A program made the translations under genes and the position numbers. A stretch of DNA of 45,184 bases, from contig JAZNQO010000042.1 in assembly GCA_045590215.1 (NCBI GenBank), positions 1 through 45,184 on the forward strand, read 5' to 3'. A model generated the notes under the pieces. That model worked only from the letters and a program-made list of their open reading frames with translations, did no database searches and had not been told where the DNA came from. How positions within the stretch are numbered: position 1 is the first letter of the stretch; every line of letters begins with the position of its first letter. Source of the DNA: RUG563 sp045590215 (GTDB taxonomy: Bacteria; Bacillota; Clostridia; Christensenellales; Aristaeellaceae). This document shows, piece by piece, positions 30,366-37,991 of the stretch.

Positions 30366-31130
30366 TCAAAGCAGTTTTTCAAGCAAACTCAGTACATTCT
30401 TGCAGGAAGGAAAGCCGAATTTCTTCATGCCTTCCGGGGCATTTTCCATCAGATACGGATGACCAACGGTTTGCAGCATGGCCAAATCATTGAATTGATC
30501 GCCGAAAGCAGCCATTTCATCTGTAGGAATATTGAGAAGTGCAGAAAGGCTACGAATGCCGTCGCCTTTATTGGTAAGGGTGAAATCCAGCCAATTTGCT
30601 CCGGCAATATCCACATGAAGACGTGAGCCCCATTTATCCTGAAGGGCAGGAGCCAGATGGGAAACACCATTTTCGCAGAATCCGGAAATCTTGATATACT
30701 GGTCAATGTGCAGACTATGGTCTGGTATGATGGTACAGGTGTTTTTCAGCCGATAGAAAATATCGTCTGTGAAACTCTTCTTTGCACTGGAGAGCATTAC
30801 ACTTGTTTCCGGCAAGCTGAGCAGCAATTCCATACCGGATTCTAAAATATCATGAATGATATCATCGCTCATTTCAGCAGGAATTCGGGAGGCGTGGCTT
30901 TGGTCGCTTGCCGTCACATAGGCACCATTCTCGCAAATAAAGCACATATCCTTGGCTATTGGTGCAAAAAGACGATATAAATTGGCATATTGGCGGCCGC
31001 TGGCAGCACAAAAGAGGATGCCTTTTCCTTTCAGCTTGCGAATCACGGAAAACGTATTTTCGGGCAGATTCCCATTGGGAAGCAGCAGCGTGCCATCCAG
31101 ATCGCTAGCAACAAAGCGAATGTTTTTCAT
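30366..31130 (-). CDS. HAD superfamily hydrolase, Cof subfamily IIB
   Basis: 254 residues. Motif I D10-L-D12-G-T in VASDLDGTLL, motif II in FCAASGRQYAN, and motif III/IV GDQFNDLAML with the C2 cap between. Cof-type enzymes dephosphorylate sugar phosphates, nucleotides or PLP in the cytoplasm; the substrate cannot be told. I take ATG 31130 because AGGGGTGA lies just before it; the frame is open 8 codons further. Monocistronic and convergent with the housekeeping operon. Confidence 0.9.
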   Translation of the reverse strand: MKNIRFVASDLDGTLLLPNGNLPENTFSVIRKLKGKGILFCAASGRQYANLYRLFAPIAKDMCFICENGAYVTASDQSHASRIPAEMSDDIIHDILESGMELLLSLPETSVMLSSAKKSFTDDIFYRLKNTCTIIPDHSLHIDQYIKISGFCENGVSHLAPALQDKWGSRLHVDIAGANWLDFTLTNKGDGIRSLSALLNIPTDEMAAFGDQFNDLAMLQTVGHPYLMENAPEGMKKFGFPSCKNVLSLLEKLL

Positions 31131-31207
31131 GTTTTCACCCCTTGTACAGACCAAATTCTAATAATGTGGAAAATATAGACTATGGTACATAATGTGTGTT
31201 TTCATTG

Positions 31208-31240
31208 AAAAACGGCCCTGTTGGAATCAACATGGCCGTT
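31208..31240 (-). terminator. Terminator of tRNA-Leu(UAA)
   Basis: AACGGCC/GGCCGTT and TGTT/AACA form the stem; on the minus strand a T run follows. It begins directly at the tRNA CCA end. Confidence 0.88.
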
Positions 31241-31326
31241 TGGTGCGAGTGGCGGGAATCGAACCCGCACGCCCAGAGGGCACAAGATTTTAAGTCTCGG
31301 TTGTCTGCCTATTCCAACACACTCGC
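31241..31326 (-). tRNA. tRNA-Leu, anticodon UAA
   Basis: Read on the minus strand: acceptor GCGAGTG at 31326-31320 pairs with the 3' side CACTCGC, then ACCA with CCA encoded. The anticodon loop CTTAAAA gives TAA, reading UUA (and UUG by wobble). A long variable arm TGTGCCCTCTGGGCGT marks class II. T arm GCGGGTTCGATTCCCGC. 86 nt. Confidence 0.95.
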
Positions 31327-31336
31327 AAGCAAAAAT

Positions 31337-31366
31337 ATTATACCAAACGGGCAGGACATTCGTCAA
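31337..31366 (-). promoter_or_regulatory. Promoter of tRNA-Leu(UAA)
   Basis: Minus-strand TTGACG (31361-31366), 18-nt spacer, TATAAT (31337-31342). Confidence 0.8.
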
Positions 31367-31416
31367 GGGCAGAATGGAAGAATGAATGAAATTTATCATA
31401 AAAGATGAAACAATAT

Positions 31417-31445
31417 TTGACGGTATGCTATTTATGTGATATAAT
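31417..31445 (+). promoter_or_regulatory. Promoter of yebC
   Basis: TTGACG (31417-31422), 17 nt, TATAAT (31440-31445) with TGA extension. Confidence 0.85.
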
Positions 31446-31489
31446 AAATCGTTAATTTTTGTATTATTACCTTACAGGAGGGGTTATTT

Positions 31490-32236
31490 ATGTCCGGTCA
31501 TTCCAAATGGCATAATATTCAGGCGAAGAAGGGCAAGACTGACGCTGCCCGCGGCAAGATCTTTACCAAGATCGGCCGTGAAATTGCAATTGCAGTGCGT
31601 GAAGGCGGTGCCAATCCAGATACCAACGGCAAATTGAAGGATATCATTGCCAAGGCAAAGGCCAATAACATGCCCAACGACAACATCCAGCGCAGCATCA
31701 AGAAGGCTGCCGGTGAAGGCACGGGGGCCAACTACGAAGAAATGATGTATGAAGGCTATGCTCCCGGCGGCGTGGCCATCATTTGCCAGATTGTTACGGA
31801 TAACCGTAACCGCACCTCCAGCGACGTGCGCCATATTTTCGATAAGAACGGCGGCTCCCTGGGCACGCCCGGCTCTGTGAACTATATGTTCGATAACAAG
31901 GGCGTTATCGTGATCGAAAAAGAACCCGGCATGGATGAAGACGAAGTGATGATGCAGGCTCTGGAAGCCGGTGCAGAAGATGTGAAGGTTGCGGAAGATG
32001 TGTTTGAAGTATACACCGCCCCCAACGATTTCTCTGCTGTCCGTGAAAATCTGGAAGCTGCCGGCTTTGCTTTCCTGTCTGCTGAAAAGCAGATGATTCC
32101 CCAAAACACCGTGGCCATCAACGACGCCGATACTCTTGCCAAGGTGTTGAAGCTGCTGGATATGCTGGACGATAACGACGACGTGAGCGAAGTGTATCAC
32201 AACGCAGAACTGCCCGAAGAGGAAGAAGAAGACTGA
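31490..32236 (+). CDS. yebC: YebC/PmpR-family protein
   Basis: 248 residues. It starts MSGHSKWHNIQAKKGKTDAA and contains the family blocks NPDTNGKLKDIIAKAKANNM, YEGYAPGGVAIICQIVTDN and GGSLGTPGSVNYMF. Long known as a predicted transcription regulator; recent work in several bacteria links YebC proteins to translation through proline-rich stretches. The acidic tail EEEEED is normal. AGGAGGGG precedes the ATG. Heavily biased codons suggest high expression. The peptidase gene follows 33 nt later, probably cotranscribed. Confidence 0.95.
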   Translation: MSGHSKWHNIQAKKGKTDAARGKIFTKIGREIAIAVREGGANPDTNGKLKDIIAKAKANNMPNDNIQRSIKKAAGEGTGANYEEMMYEGYAPGGVAIICQIVTDNRNRTSSDVRHIFDKNGGSLGTPGSVNYMFDNKGVIVIEKEPGMDEDEVMMQALEAGAEDVKVAEDVFEVYTAPNDFSAVRENLEAAGFAFLSAEKQMIPQNTVAINDADTLAKVLKLLDMLDDNDDVSEVYHNAELPEEEEED

Positions 32237-32269
32237 ACTTTGGCTCTTTGAGCCGGAAAGAGGCATACA

Positions 32270-33124
32270 ATGCGCATTTCCATGAAACGTACATGCTGTT
32301 TCTTTATGATTTGCATGATGTTTTTAGGAAGTGCGCATTTTGCATTGGCGGATCAGTATTTGGCACAGGAGAAATATTTTGCCCATCAGGAGTCGCCGTC
32401 CGGGCTGTTTCAAGTTCCGGGGGTAGATGAACCTGTGCGCTATTACGCCCAAAACGACGATTTATGGGCAAGCTGCACCTATGAACGAAAGAAATCCACC
32501 AAATGGCGACCCTTCCGGGATTCGGGATGCAGCCCTACATCCCTTGCTATGGCTGTTGCAAGGCTGGTGCCGGAAGAAGAACTCATGAAAATCAACGATT
32601 ACGCCAAGCGTCCTTATTCCCTTTGCAATTGCTCCATCAACAGCGCAGCCTGCGAAAGGCATTTGTCCCGATATGTGCTGACGTCCGAACAGGATTTTGT
32701 GCGTTTTCTGCCCTTGGTGCTGGGGGATTTTGCCACGGGGAACAACCAATGGGATGTGTGCAGCCGCTCTGATAATGCAGGCACAGGCACAGGGTACATT
32801 GATAAGGTGTGCAAGGTGTATGGGCTGGAATATGAATTTGTGAGCAAATATGATGCGGCGTTGGAAGCCCTGAAAAAGGAAGACCATGCCGTGTTTGCCC
32901 TGTCTGGCAGCGGTGGCATGTTTACCAATGTGGGGCATTATATTTACCTGGCCCATGCGGATGAAGAAAAGCTCTATGTGCTGGATCCCTTGTGCCGGAC
33001 AAGCTATGAGCATTGCAAATACGGCAGGAAGCTGGAAATCATTCAGCCCGGCCTTGTTGCCATGAAGCATACGGATGCAGTCCACGCCCATTTTTCTAAC
33101 TTCATCATTTTGAAAAAACCGTAG
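32270..33124 (+). CDS. Exported C39-like (papain-fold) cysteine peptidase
   Basis: 284 residues. Signal peptide MRISMKRTCCFFMICMMFLG with cleavage probably after AHFALA. The putative catalytic Cys87 lies in DSGCSPTSLAMA, His223 in GHYIYLAHAD and Asp239 in YVLDPL, the order of Peptidase_C39_2 domains. Several extra cysteines (LCNCSINSAAC) may form disulfides outside the cell. Such proteins trim peptides or cell-wall cross-links; no ABC exporter is fused or adjacent, so it is not a bacteriocin maturase. The start has AAAGAGG upstream; a second Met at residue 5 is possible. Confidence 0.8.
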   Translation: MRISMKRTCCFFMICMMFLGSAHFALADQYLAQEKYFAHQESPSGLFQVPGVDEPVRYYAQNDDLWASCTYERKKSTKWRPFRDSGCSPTSLAMAVARLVPEEELMKINDYAKRPYSLCNCSINSAACERHLSRYVLTSEQDFVRFLPLVLGDFATGNNQWDVCSRSDNAGTGTGYIDKVCKVYGLEYEFVSKYDAALEALKKEDHAVFALSGSGGMFTNVGHYIYLAHADEEKLYVLDPLCRTSYEHCKYGRKLEIIQPGLVAMKHTDAVHAHFSNFIILKKP

Positions 33125-33144
33125 ATAAATAAGAGAAAACGAGA

Positions 33145-33175
33145 AAATTCCCGGCTATATAACCGGGAATTTTTT
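33145..33175. terminator. Bidirectional terminator between the peptidase and spoVAE
   Basis: AAATTCCCGG (33145-33154) and CCGGGAATTT (33163-33172) with T and A tracts on both sides. Confidence 0.9.
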
Positions 33176-33189
33176 GATATTATGATTTT

Positions 33190-33552
33190 TCAGTAATCCT
33201 TGGGCTTTGGCTTGAAGCACAAAGAAGTAATCAGCCCAAAGAAAACTGCCGCTGCGATGCCGCCGGCGGGGGCGGTGAGGCCGCCTGTGAAGACCCCGAT
33301 CCAACCTTTTTCCTCAATAGCCTGAATGGTACCTTGCGCCAAAGCATGCCCAAAGCCGGTCAGTGGCACGGTGGCTCCGGCTCCGGCAAATTGCACAAGG
33401 GGTTTGTAGAGCCCCAAGAAGCTCAAAATCACACCACAGACGATATACAAAACCAAGATTCTGGCCGGGTTTAGCTTGGTTTTCAAGATTAACGCTTCAC
33501 CAATCATACACAATGTGCCACCCACCAGAAACACTTTCAAATACATCAGCAT
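33190..33552 (-). CDS. spoVAE: Stage V sporulation protein AE (SpoVAE/AEB)
   Basis: 120 residues from ATG 33552, giving MLMYLKVFLVGGTLCMIGEA; GGGAG lies 10 nt upstream. Multi-pass membrane protein with ILKTKLNPARILVLYIVCGV and GAGATVPLTGFGHALAQG, the SpoVAC/AEB fold. With SpoVAC it forms the inner spore membrane channel that moves Ca-dipicolinate during spore formation and germination. Last gene of the operon, 13 nt after spoVAD. The frame is open 14 codons further upstream but into the spoVAD end. Confidence 0.93.
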   Translation of the reverse strand: MLMYLKVFLVGGTLCMIGEALILKTKLNPARILVLYIVCGVILSFLGLYKPLVQFAGAGATVPLTGFGHALAQGTIQAIEEKGWIGVFTGGLTAPAGGIAAAVFFGLITSLCFKPKPKDY

Positions 33553-33565
33553 ACCTTTTCTCCCT

Positions 33566-34585
33566 TTATTCGATGTGCTCCAATGATACTGCATGGGCGA
33601 TGCCGGGTATGGATTCGCCCTGCTGGCTGGAAGTGGTGCTCATCAAGGCTCCTGTTGCCATAAAAAGCACCCTTTTCCAAGTGCCGGTTCTGATTTTCGG
33701 CAGGATATAGGCAGATAGTACGGAAGCGGAGCAACCGCAGCCGCTGGCTCCTGCGTGCACGTCATCGGCTTTGTCAAATATCAAAAGACCGCAATCCTGA
33801 TATTTATCCTTTTCGAGCGTCATGCCCTTTTCCTGCATCAAAGCCATTAAGAGCTGACTGCCGATCATCCCAAGATCCCCGGAAAAGATCATGTCATAAT
33901 CCTTTGGGGTTCTGCCTGTATCTTTGAAATGCTGAAATAATGTATCTGCCGCTGCAGGAGCCATAGCGGCTCCCATGTTGTTCACATCCGTCACTTGATA
34001 ATCAACCACTTTGCCAATGGTTCCGTAGGTCACTTTTGCCCAGCTGTTGCTGCTTTTTCCGAGGATACAGGCTCCGCAGCCTGTCACCGTCCATTGTGCC
34101 GCCGGCGTTCGCTGATTGCCGTACTCCAGCGGATAGCGGAATTGCCTTTCCGCTGTGCAATAATGGCTAGCAGCCGTGCAAAGGGCGAATTTTGCAGCAT
34201 CGCAGTTCACAAGGCAGCTGCCAAGCAGCAAGGATTCCGCCATGGTGGAGCAAGCTCCATACAGCCCCAAAAAGGGAATGGAAAGGCTTCTGGCGGTGAG
34301 GGAGGTGGTGATAATCTGGTTCAGCAAATCACCGCCCAGCATGACGGAAATATCATCCGGCTGCATTTCCGCCTTTTCCATGGCACGATGGCAAGCCTGC
34401 TCCATCATGGTTTGTTCGGAGGCTTCATAGCTGCTCTGATTGTTCAGCGCATCCTCCATAATAAAATCAAAGCTGCTTGATAAAGGCCCTCTTCCTTCCT
34501 TGGGGCCAACCACAGAGGCACAGCTGACGATTTCAGGCTGATTGAGAAAGTGCAGGGTCTGCCTGCCAATTATTTCGCATTTCAT
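33566..34585 (-). CDS. spoVAD: Stage V sporulation protein AD
   Basis: 339 residues, thiolase-like fold. ATG 34585 gives MKCEIIGRQTLHFLNQPEI, with GGGTGA upstream. Typical blocks: VVGPKEGRGPLSSSFDFIME, LLNQIITTSLTARSLSIPFLG, LYGACSTMAE, TGCGACILG, and IPGIAHAVSLE at the end. SpoVAD is a peripheral protein of the spore inner membrane that binds dipicolinic acid directly. Its start is only 5 nt past the spoVAC stop. Confidence 0.95.
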   Translation of the reverse strand: MKCEIIGRQTLHFLNQPEIVSCASVVGPKEGRGPLSSSFDFIMEDALNNQSSYEASEQTMMEQACHRAMEKAEMQPDDISVMLGGDLLNQIITTSLTARSLSIPFLGLYGACSTMAESLLLGSCLVNCDAAKFALCTAASHYCTAERQFRYPLEYGNQRTPAAQWTVTGCGACILGKSSNSWAKVTYGTIGKVVDYQVTDVNNMGAAMAPAAADTLFQHFKDTGRTPKDYDMIFSGDLGMIGSQLLMALMQEKGMTLEKDKYQDCGLLIFDKADDVHAGASGCGCSASVLSAYILPKIRTGTWKRVLFMATGALMSTTSSQQGESIPGIAHAVSLEHIE

Positions 34586-34590
34586 ATCTT

Positions 34591-35046
34591 TCACCCGATC
34601 AAACAATGAATAATGCCACAAAGGACTGCTGTGCTGATGCCGTATGCCAATACCGGCCCGGCGATGGTGAATAATTTCGCCCCTGTGCCCAGCACCCAGC
34701 CTTCGGCCTTGAACTCCATAGCGGGGGAAACCATGGCATTGGCAAAGCCGGTAATGGGAACAACCGTCCCGGCTCCGGCAAAGCGGGCAATGCGGTCGAA
34801 GATGCCAATGCCCGTAAGCAATGCCGTAACAAAAACCAGAAAAACAGAACCGAAGGTGAGGGCTTCAGACGCATTTAGATTAAGAAAGGTATGAGCCAGA
34901 TCCGTTGCGGCTTGACCTATCATACATATGAGGCCGCCAACACAGAAGGCACGCAGGCAGCCTTTTCCTAATTCGGACTTTGGCGTTACTTTATGAACTA
35001 AAGTCTGGTATTTTGATATAACAGAATCTGGTATGTTATTCTTCAT
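34591..35046 (-). CDS. spoVAC: Stage V sporulation protein AC
   Basis: 151 residues. N-terminal cytoplasmic KYQTLVHKVTPKSELGKGCL, then membrane segments with FCVGGLICMIGQAATDLAHT and FAGAGTVVPITGFANAMVSP. In Bacillus SpoVAC behaves as a mechanosensitive channel that releases dipicolinate. Its ATG overlaps the TGA of the small frame upstream by 4 bp (ATGA), and AAAGGAAATG lies in that frame's end. Confidence 0.95.
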   Translation of the reverse strand: MKNNIPDSVISKYQTLVHKVTPKSELGKGCLRAFCVGGLICMIGQAATDLAHTFLNLNASEALTFGSVFLVFVTALLTGIGIFDRIARFAGAGTVVPITGFANAMVSPAMEFKAEGWVLGTGAKLFTIAGPVLAYGISTAVLCGIIHCLIG

Positions 35047-35171
35047 CGTTTTTCATTTCCTTTCTGATTTCGGTAAAAAGGCAGGGATGGGACCTCTTTG
35101 TGACAGATTTCTCTGTTGCCCGGCTTTGGAAAAGGAAGAAACACTGAAACACCATCGGAAAAACGCTTCAT
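35043..35171 (-). CDS. Unrecognised 42-residue ORF between spoVAB and spoVAC
   Basis: ATG 35171 to TGA 35043. AGGAGG lies 9 nt before the ATG, within the last codons of spoVAB; the ATG is 3 nt after the spoVAB stop; and the TGA overlaps the spoVAC ATG as ATGA. It fills the whole gap between the two genes. The peptide starts MKRFSDGVSVFLPFPKPGN and ends FYRNQKGNEKR: basic, soluble, proline-containing, with one Cys, and no membrane segment. I know of no gene at this place in B. subtilis. The signals for translation are strong, but the function is unknown. Confidence 0.6.
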   Translation of the reverse strand: MKRFSDGVSVFLPFPKPGNREICHKEVPSLPFYRNQKGNEKR

Positions 35172-35174
35172 GGT

Positions 35175-35570
35175 TTATCCTCCTCTCGTTATAAATACTG
35201 CAATCAATGCACCTGCAGCTTTTCCCAAGGCCAAAGCCCATGCGGCGAAGCGCAAATCCGTTGAAATACTGAGCCTGTCAGACAAAACCGGGATGACTTC
35301 CACCGCTTCTACAAGAGCCGCTGCGATCATTCCTGTGAAAATGCCGCCAAAGAAAAGGCCGATCATGCCGATGATATCAGGCATAAAGCCGTCTATGGAA
35401 AGCGCAGCGCAGCTTGCTCCCAACGTCAATGCCCATGCGCAGAGCCGCATACTGCCGCCCTGAACCATTTCGCAGGTTCGCATAGGGATTTGCAACATCA
35501 TCCATAAGGGAGCCACACATAAACCCAACACGCACCCGAAAAACAGACCAATTCCTGTTGCTGCTATCAT
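35175..35570 (-). CDS. spoVAB: Stage V sporulation protein AB
   Basis: 131 residues, multi-pass membrane protein. GIGLFFGCVLGLCVAPLWMM opens the chain, followed by IDGFMPDIIGMIGLFFGGIF, and VIPVLSDRLSI in the loop before the last helix. Its ATG overlaps the spoVAA stop by 4 bp. Required for Ca-dipicolinate uptake in Bacillus; the biochemical role is not settled. Confidence 0.88.
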   Translation of the reverse strand: MIAATGIGLFFGCVLGLCVAPLWMMLQIPMRTCEMVQGGSMRLCAWALTLGASCAALSIDGFMPDIIGMIGLFFGGIFTGMIAAALVEAVEVIPVLSDRLSISTDLRFAAWALALGKAAGALIAVFITRGG

Positions 35571-36133
35571 GACTCTTTTCCTGCCGCTTTTTCGCTGGAT
35601 GTATGATAGTCATGCAATTTAATATCAAGCGGCGAAATCGTTCCTTTTTTGCCAAGAAGTGTATAGAAAAGTGCCACGCCAAAAAACACGCCGATGGCAT
35701 ACGGAACAGCTAAAAAGAGAGGATTTTCTATTTGTTTTCCCGTAATCAGGCGATAAAATGTTTGCTGCGCCTGCTGCATATTCACATCTGCGTGAAACCA
35801 TGTGATGGCCAGAAGACTGCCGAAGAACAGAAGCAGAAATGCGAAAACAGACCGTGGTATATTCACTCTGTTTTGCTTTTCATCCGGGATGATGTGGATA
35901 TAGCATTCCTGTTCGCCAAGGGGCACAATATCTTGCCCAAATGCGGTGAGCGAATGAATAACACCAATTGCCGGTAGTTTCCATATACCCGGCGATTGCG
36001 TGAAAGGAATGGAAGTATTGAGCATAGTTCTTTCCAGTGCCTTATCTTCACATTGCACATCGGCAATATGCCTTACCTTTAATTCTTCTTGCGGCGATAG
36101 AATCACCCGGTTTTTCAGCTGCAAATAAATCAT
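35567..36133 (-). CDS. spoVAA: Stage V sporulation protein AA
   Basis: 188 residues. The N-terminal half is a soluble domain (MIYLQLKNRVILSPQEELKV, then IADVQCED); two membrane segments follow near 100-120 (VFAFLLLFFGSLLAITWFHA) and 145-165 (FLAVPYAIGVFFGVALFYTL). Position and topology match SpoVAA. GAGGTGAT precedes the ATG. First gene of the operon; expression is expected in the forespore late in sporulation. Confidence 0.85.
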   Translation of the reverse strand: MIYLQLKNRVILSPQEELKVRHIADVQCEDKALERTMLNTSIPFTQSPGIWKLPAIGVIHSLTAFGQDIVPLGEQECYIHIIPDEKQNRVNIPRSVFAFLLLFFGSLLAITWFHADVNMQQAQQTFYRLITGKQIENPLFLAVPYAIGVFFGVALFYTLLGKKGTISPLDIKLHDYHTSSEKAAGKES

Positions 36134-36150
36134 TGCATCACCTCAATGCC

Positions 36151-36157
36151 TATTATG
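36151..36157 (-). promoter_or_regulatory. Possible sigma-G/sigma-F -10 element of the spoVA operon
   Basis: Minus-strand CATAATA fits the forespore -10 pattern CATnnTA and lies 18 nt before the spoVAA ATG. I see no convincing -35 (the region upstream is T-rich), so this is tentative. Confidence 0.35.
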
Positions 36158-36160
36158 AAC

Positions 36161-36209
36161 AAAAAACAAAAAAATAAACGGCATCCGTCACGGAAAATGA
36201 CAGATGCCG
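36161..36209 (-). terminator. Terminator of the TIM-barrel isomerase gene
   Basis: CGGCATC (36179-36185) and GATGCCG (36203-36209), with inner GTCA/TGAC; the minus strand then reads a long T-rich run. Confidence 0.88.
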
Positions 36210-36224
36210 AATATGATATTTGAT

Positions 36225-37001
36225 TTACATTAAATTATGCGCTTGCAGCCAGGGAAGAGATTCTTTGATGCCCTGAATTGTTTTCACTTCCAGCACCGCT
36301 CTTTCAGGAGAAGCGGCAAGAAGGAATTTTTCCAAATTTATGTCGCCCTGTCCCAGCGGCAAATGACAATCCCGTTCTTTTGCATCATGGAAGTGCATAT
36401 GCGTGATTTTTTCTTTCCGCTCCATCAGAAACGGTGTATCGGTGAGATTGGCCGAAAAATCATGGCCGATATCCCATGTGAGGGAGAACGCAGGGGATTG
36501 CAAAAGCAAATCAATGCCTTCGTGGACGAAATCAAAGTTCAGCCCCGTATTTTCAATGCACAGTTTCACTTTGCCCTGTGCGGCTTGCGTACACGCATCC
36601 CGAAACCGCCTGATTTTTTCCAGATATACATCCTTATACTGGACAAACTGAAACACTTTCCTGTCCGGCAGGGTGAAATAAATGCCACGGCTCATGTGGA
36701 AATTGATGAGTGGCAAATGATGCCGGATGCAAATCGAAATGGTATCCAGCATGTTATCCAGATGTGCCTTTGCAACTCTGTCAGAAAAATCGCAGATAAA
36801 CAGGTTTTCATCCGCATGCACCGTAAAATCAATATGATAGCGTTCTTTCAAAAAGGATAAATCAGTGTTTTTCAAAACGTCCACTGTGGCATAGGGGAAA
36901 TTCTGGTTCAGTTCCACAAAGGAAAAGCCCAAATCAGCAGCCATTTGCGCTGCGTCTTCCATGGAATGATGCTCAATCAGCGTCGGAATGCCAAACTGCA
37001 T
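36225..37001 (-). CDS. Sugar phosphate isomerase/epimerase-like TIM-barrel protein
   Basis: 258 residues from ATG 37001 (MQFGIPTLIEHHSMEDAAQM), preceded by GGGAGG. AP_endonuc_2-type barrel: HADENLFICDFSD, INFHMSRGIYF, LCIENTG with its metal-ligand Glu, LTWDIGHDF, HMHFHDAKERDCHLPLGQGD, and VLEVKTIQG at the end. The His/Asp/Glu metal ligands of the family are all present. It differs strongly from the isomerase at 498. Substrate unknown. Monocistronic, divergent from upp. Confidence 0.82.
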   Translation of the reverse strand: MQFGIPTLIEHHSMEDAAQMAADLGFSFVELNQNFPYATVDVLKNTDLSFLKERYHIDFTVHADENLFICDFSDRVAKAHLDNMLDTISICIRHHLPLINFHMSRGIYFTLPDRKVFQFVQYKDVYLEKIRRFRDACTQAAQGKVKLCIENTGLNFDFVHEGIDLLLQSPAFSLTWDIGHDFSANLTDTPFLMERKEKITHMHFHDAKERDCHLPLGQGDINLEKFLLAASPERAVLEVKTIQGIKESLPWLQAHNLM

Positions 37002-37032
37002 AAACCATCCTCCCTTTCCCTGATGTGATATC

Positions 37033-37061
37033 ATTATAAATATATTTTTACATTTAGGCAA
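37033..37061 (-). promoter_or_regulatory. Promoter of the TIM-barrel gene
   Basis: Minus-strand TTGCCT (37056-37061), 17 nt, TATAAT (37033-37038). Confidence 0.78.
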
Positions 37062-37083
37062 CGGATTTTTGTTTTCCGAATCC

Positions 37084-37112
37084 TTGCAAAATGAAATTTA
37101 TTGCGCTATAAT
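37084..37112 (+). promoter_or_regulatory. Promoter of upp
   Basis: TTGCAA (37084-37089), 17 nt, TATAAT (37107-37112). Confidence 0.82.
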
Positions 37113-37163
37113 AACTAAAAAAGAAGGAATCCCATTTTTTCTTCCACGAAAGGACGAATGAAC

Positions 37164-37793
37164 ATGAGCAAAGTACACGTATTTGATCATCCCCTGATTC
37201 AGCATAAGCTGAGCATTATGCGTGATAAGAATACCGGCTGCAAGGAATTCCGTGAGCTGCTGGACGAAATCTCCATGCTGATGGTTTACGAAGTGACGAG
37301 GGATTTGCCTACGGAAGACGTGGAAATCGAAACCCCCATCATGAAGGCTAATTTCAAGATGCTGGCCGGGAAGCCCATCGGCATCATTCCCATCCTGCGT
37401 GCTGGTCTTGGCATGGTGGACGGCATTTTGGAATTGATTCCCAACGCCAAGGTGGGCCATGTGGGATTGTATCGTGACCCCCAAACGCTGGAGCCTGTGG
37501 AATATTACTGCAAGCTGCCTGAAGATGCGGAACATCGTGAGCTGTTTGTTCTGGATCCCATGCTGGCTACCGGCGGCAGTGCAGCCGCTGCCATCGGCTT
37601 TTTGAAAAAGCGTGGATGCAACAACATCCGTCTCATTAACCTTATCGCCGCTCCCGAAGGCATTGAACGGGTGCAGAAGGAACATCCCGATGTGGATATC
37701 TATGTGGCTGCGCTGGATGAAAAGCTGAATGATCATGGCTATATCATCCCTGGCCTCGGCGATGCCGGCGACCGTCTGTTCGGTACCAAATAA
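37164..37793 (+). CDS. upp: Uracil phosphoribosyltransferase
   Basis: 209 residues from ATG 37164 (MSKVHVFDHPLIQHKLSIMR), the same length as B. subtilis Upp; AAAGGA lies 9 nt before it, whereas ATG 37158 is only 3 nt away. PRPP-binding loop DPMLATGGSAAAAIG, the GIIPILRAGLGMVDG block and the C-terminal uracil site YIIPGLGDAGDR are intact. It salvages uracil to UMP. It has its own promoter and terminator. Confidence 0.96.
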   Translation: MSKVHVFDHPLIQHKLSIMRDKNTGCKEFRELLDEISMLMVYEVTRDLPTEDVEIETPIMKANFKMLAGKPIGIIPILRAGLGMVDGILELIPNAKVGHVGLYRDPQTLEPVEYYCKLPEDAEHRELFVLDPMLATGGSAAAAIGFLKKRGCNNIRLINLIAAPEGIERVQKEHPDVDIYVAALDEKLNDHGYIIPGLGDAGDRLFGTK

Positions 37794-37814
37794 GCTGAAT
37801 CTTTCAGTACTTAC

Positions 37815-37845
37815 AAACGTCTGCTTGTTTTGCAGGCGTTTTTCT
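37815..37845 (+). terminator. Terminator of upp
   Basis: AAACGTCTGC (37815-37824) pairs with GCAGGCGTTT (37832-37841), one G-U pair, followed by a T-rich tail. Confidence 0.85.
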
Positions 37846-37935
37846 CTTTTTTGACAAGTTCATTTGGAAAATAGTGAAAAAAACTGAATATTTTTCGTTT
37901 TTTGTCACTTATTTATTCCTTTTTGCTTTTTAATA

Positions 37936-37944
37936 TGCTATAAT
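37936..37944 (+). promoter_or_regulatory. Extended -10 promoter of the AraC gene
   Basis: TGC-TATAAT; the -35 region is T-rich and not recognisable. About 48 nt before the ATG. Confidence 0.55.
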
Positions 37945-37991
37945 ACGCTTGTATATGCTTCGCTGCACCATGAGAATGAGGAGAAACGAAG

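Noticed and set aside
30237..30626. 129-residue plus-strand frame starting in the scar
   Set aside because: Two thirds of it is antisense to the HAD phosphatase, whose motifs are clear. A GAGGGATAG run before its GTG is the only support.
35053..35241. 62-residue minus-strand frame across the spoVAB end
   Set aside because: It runs in a different frame through spoVAB and lacks a ribosome binding site. The 35043-35171 frame has far better signals.
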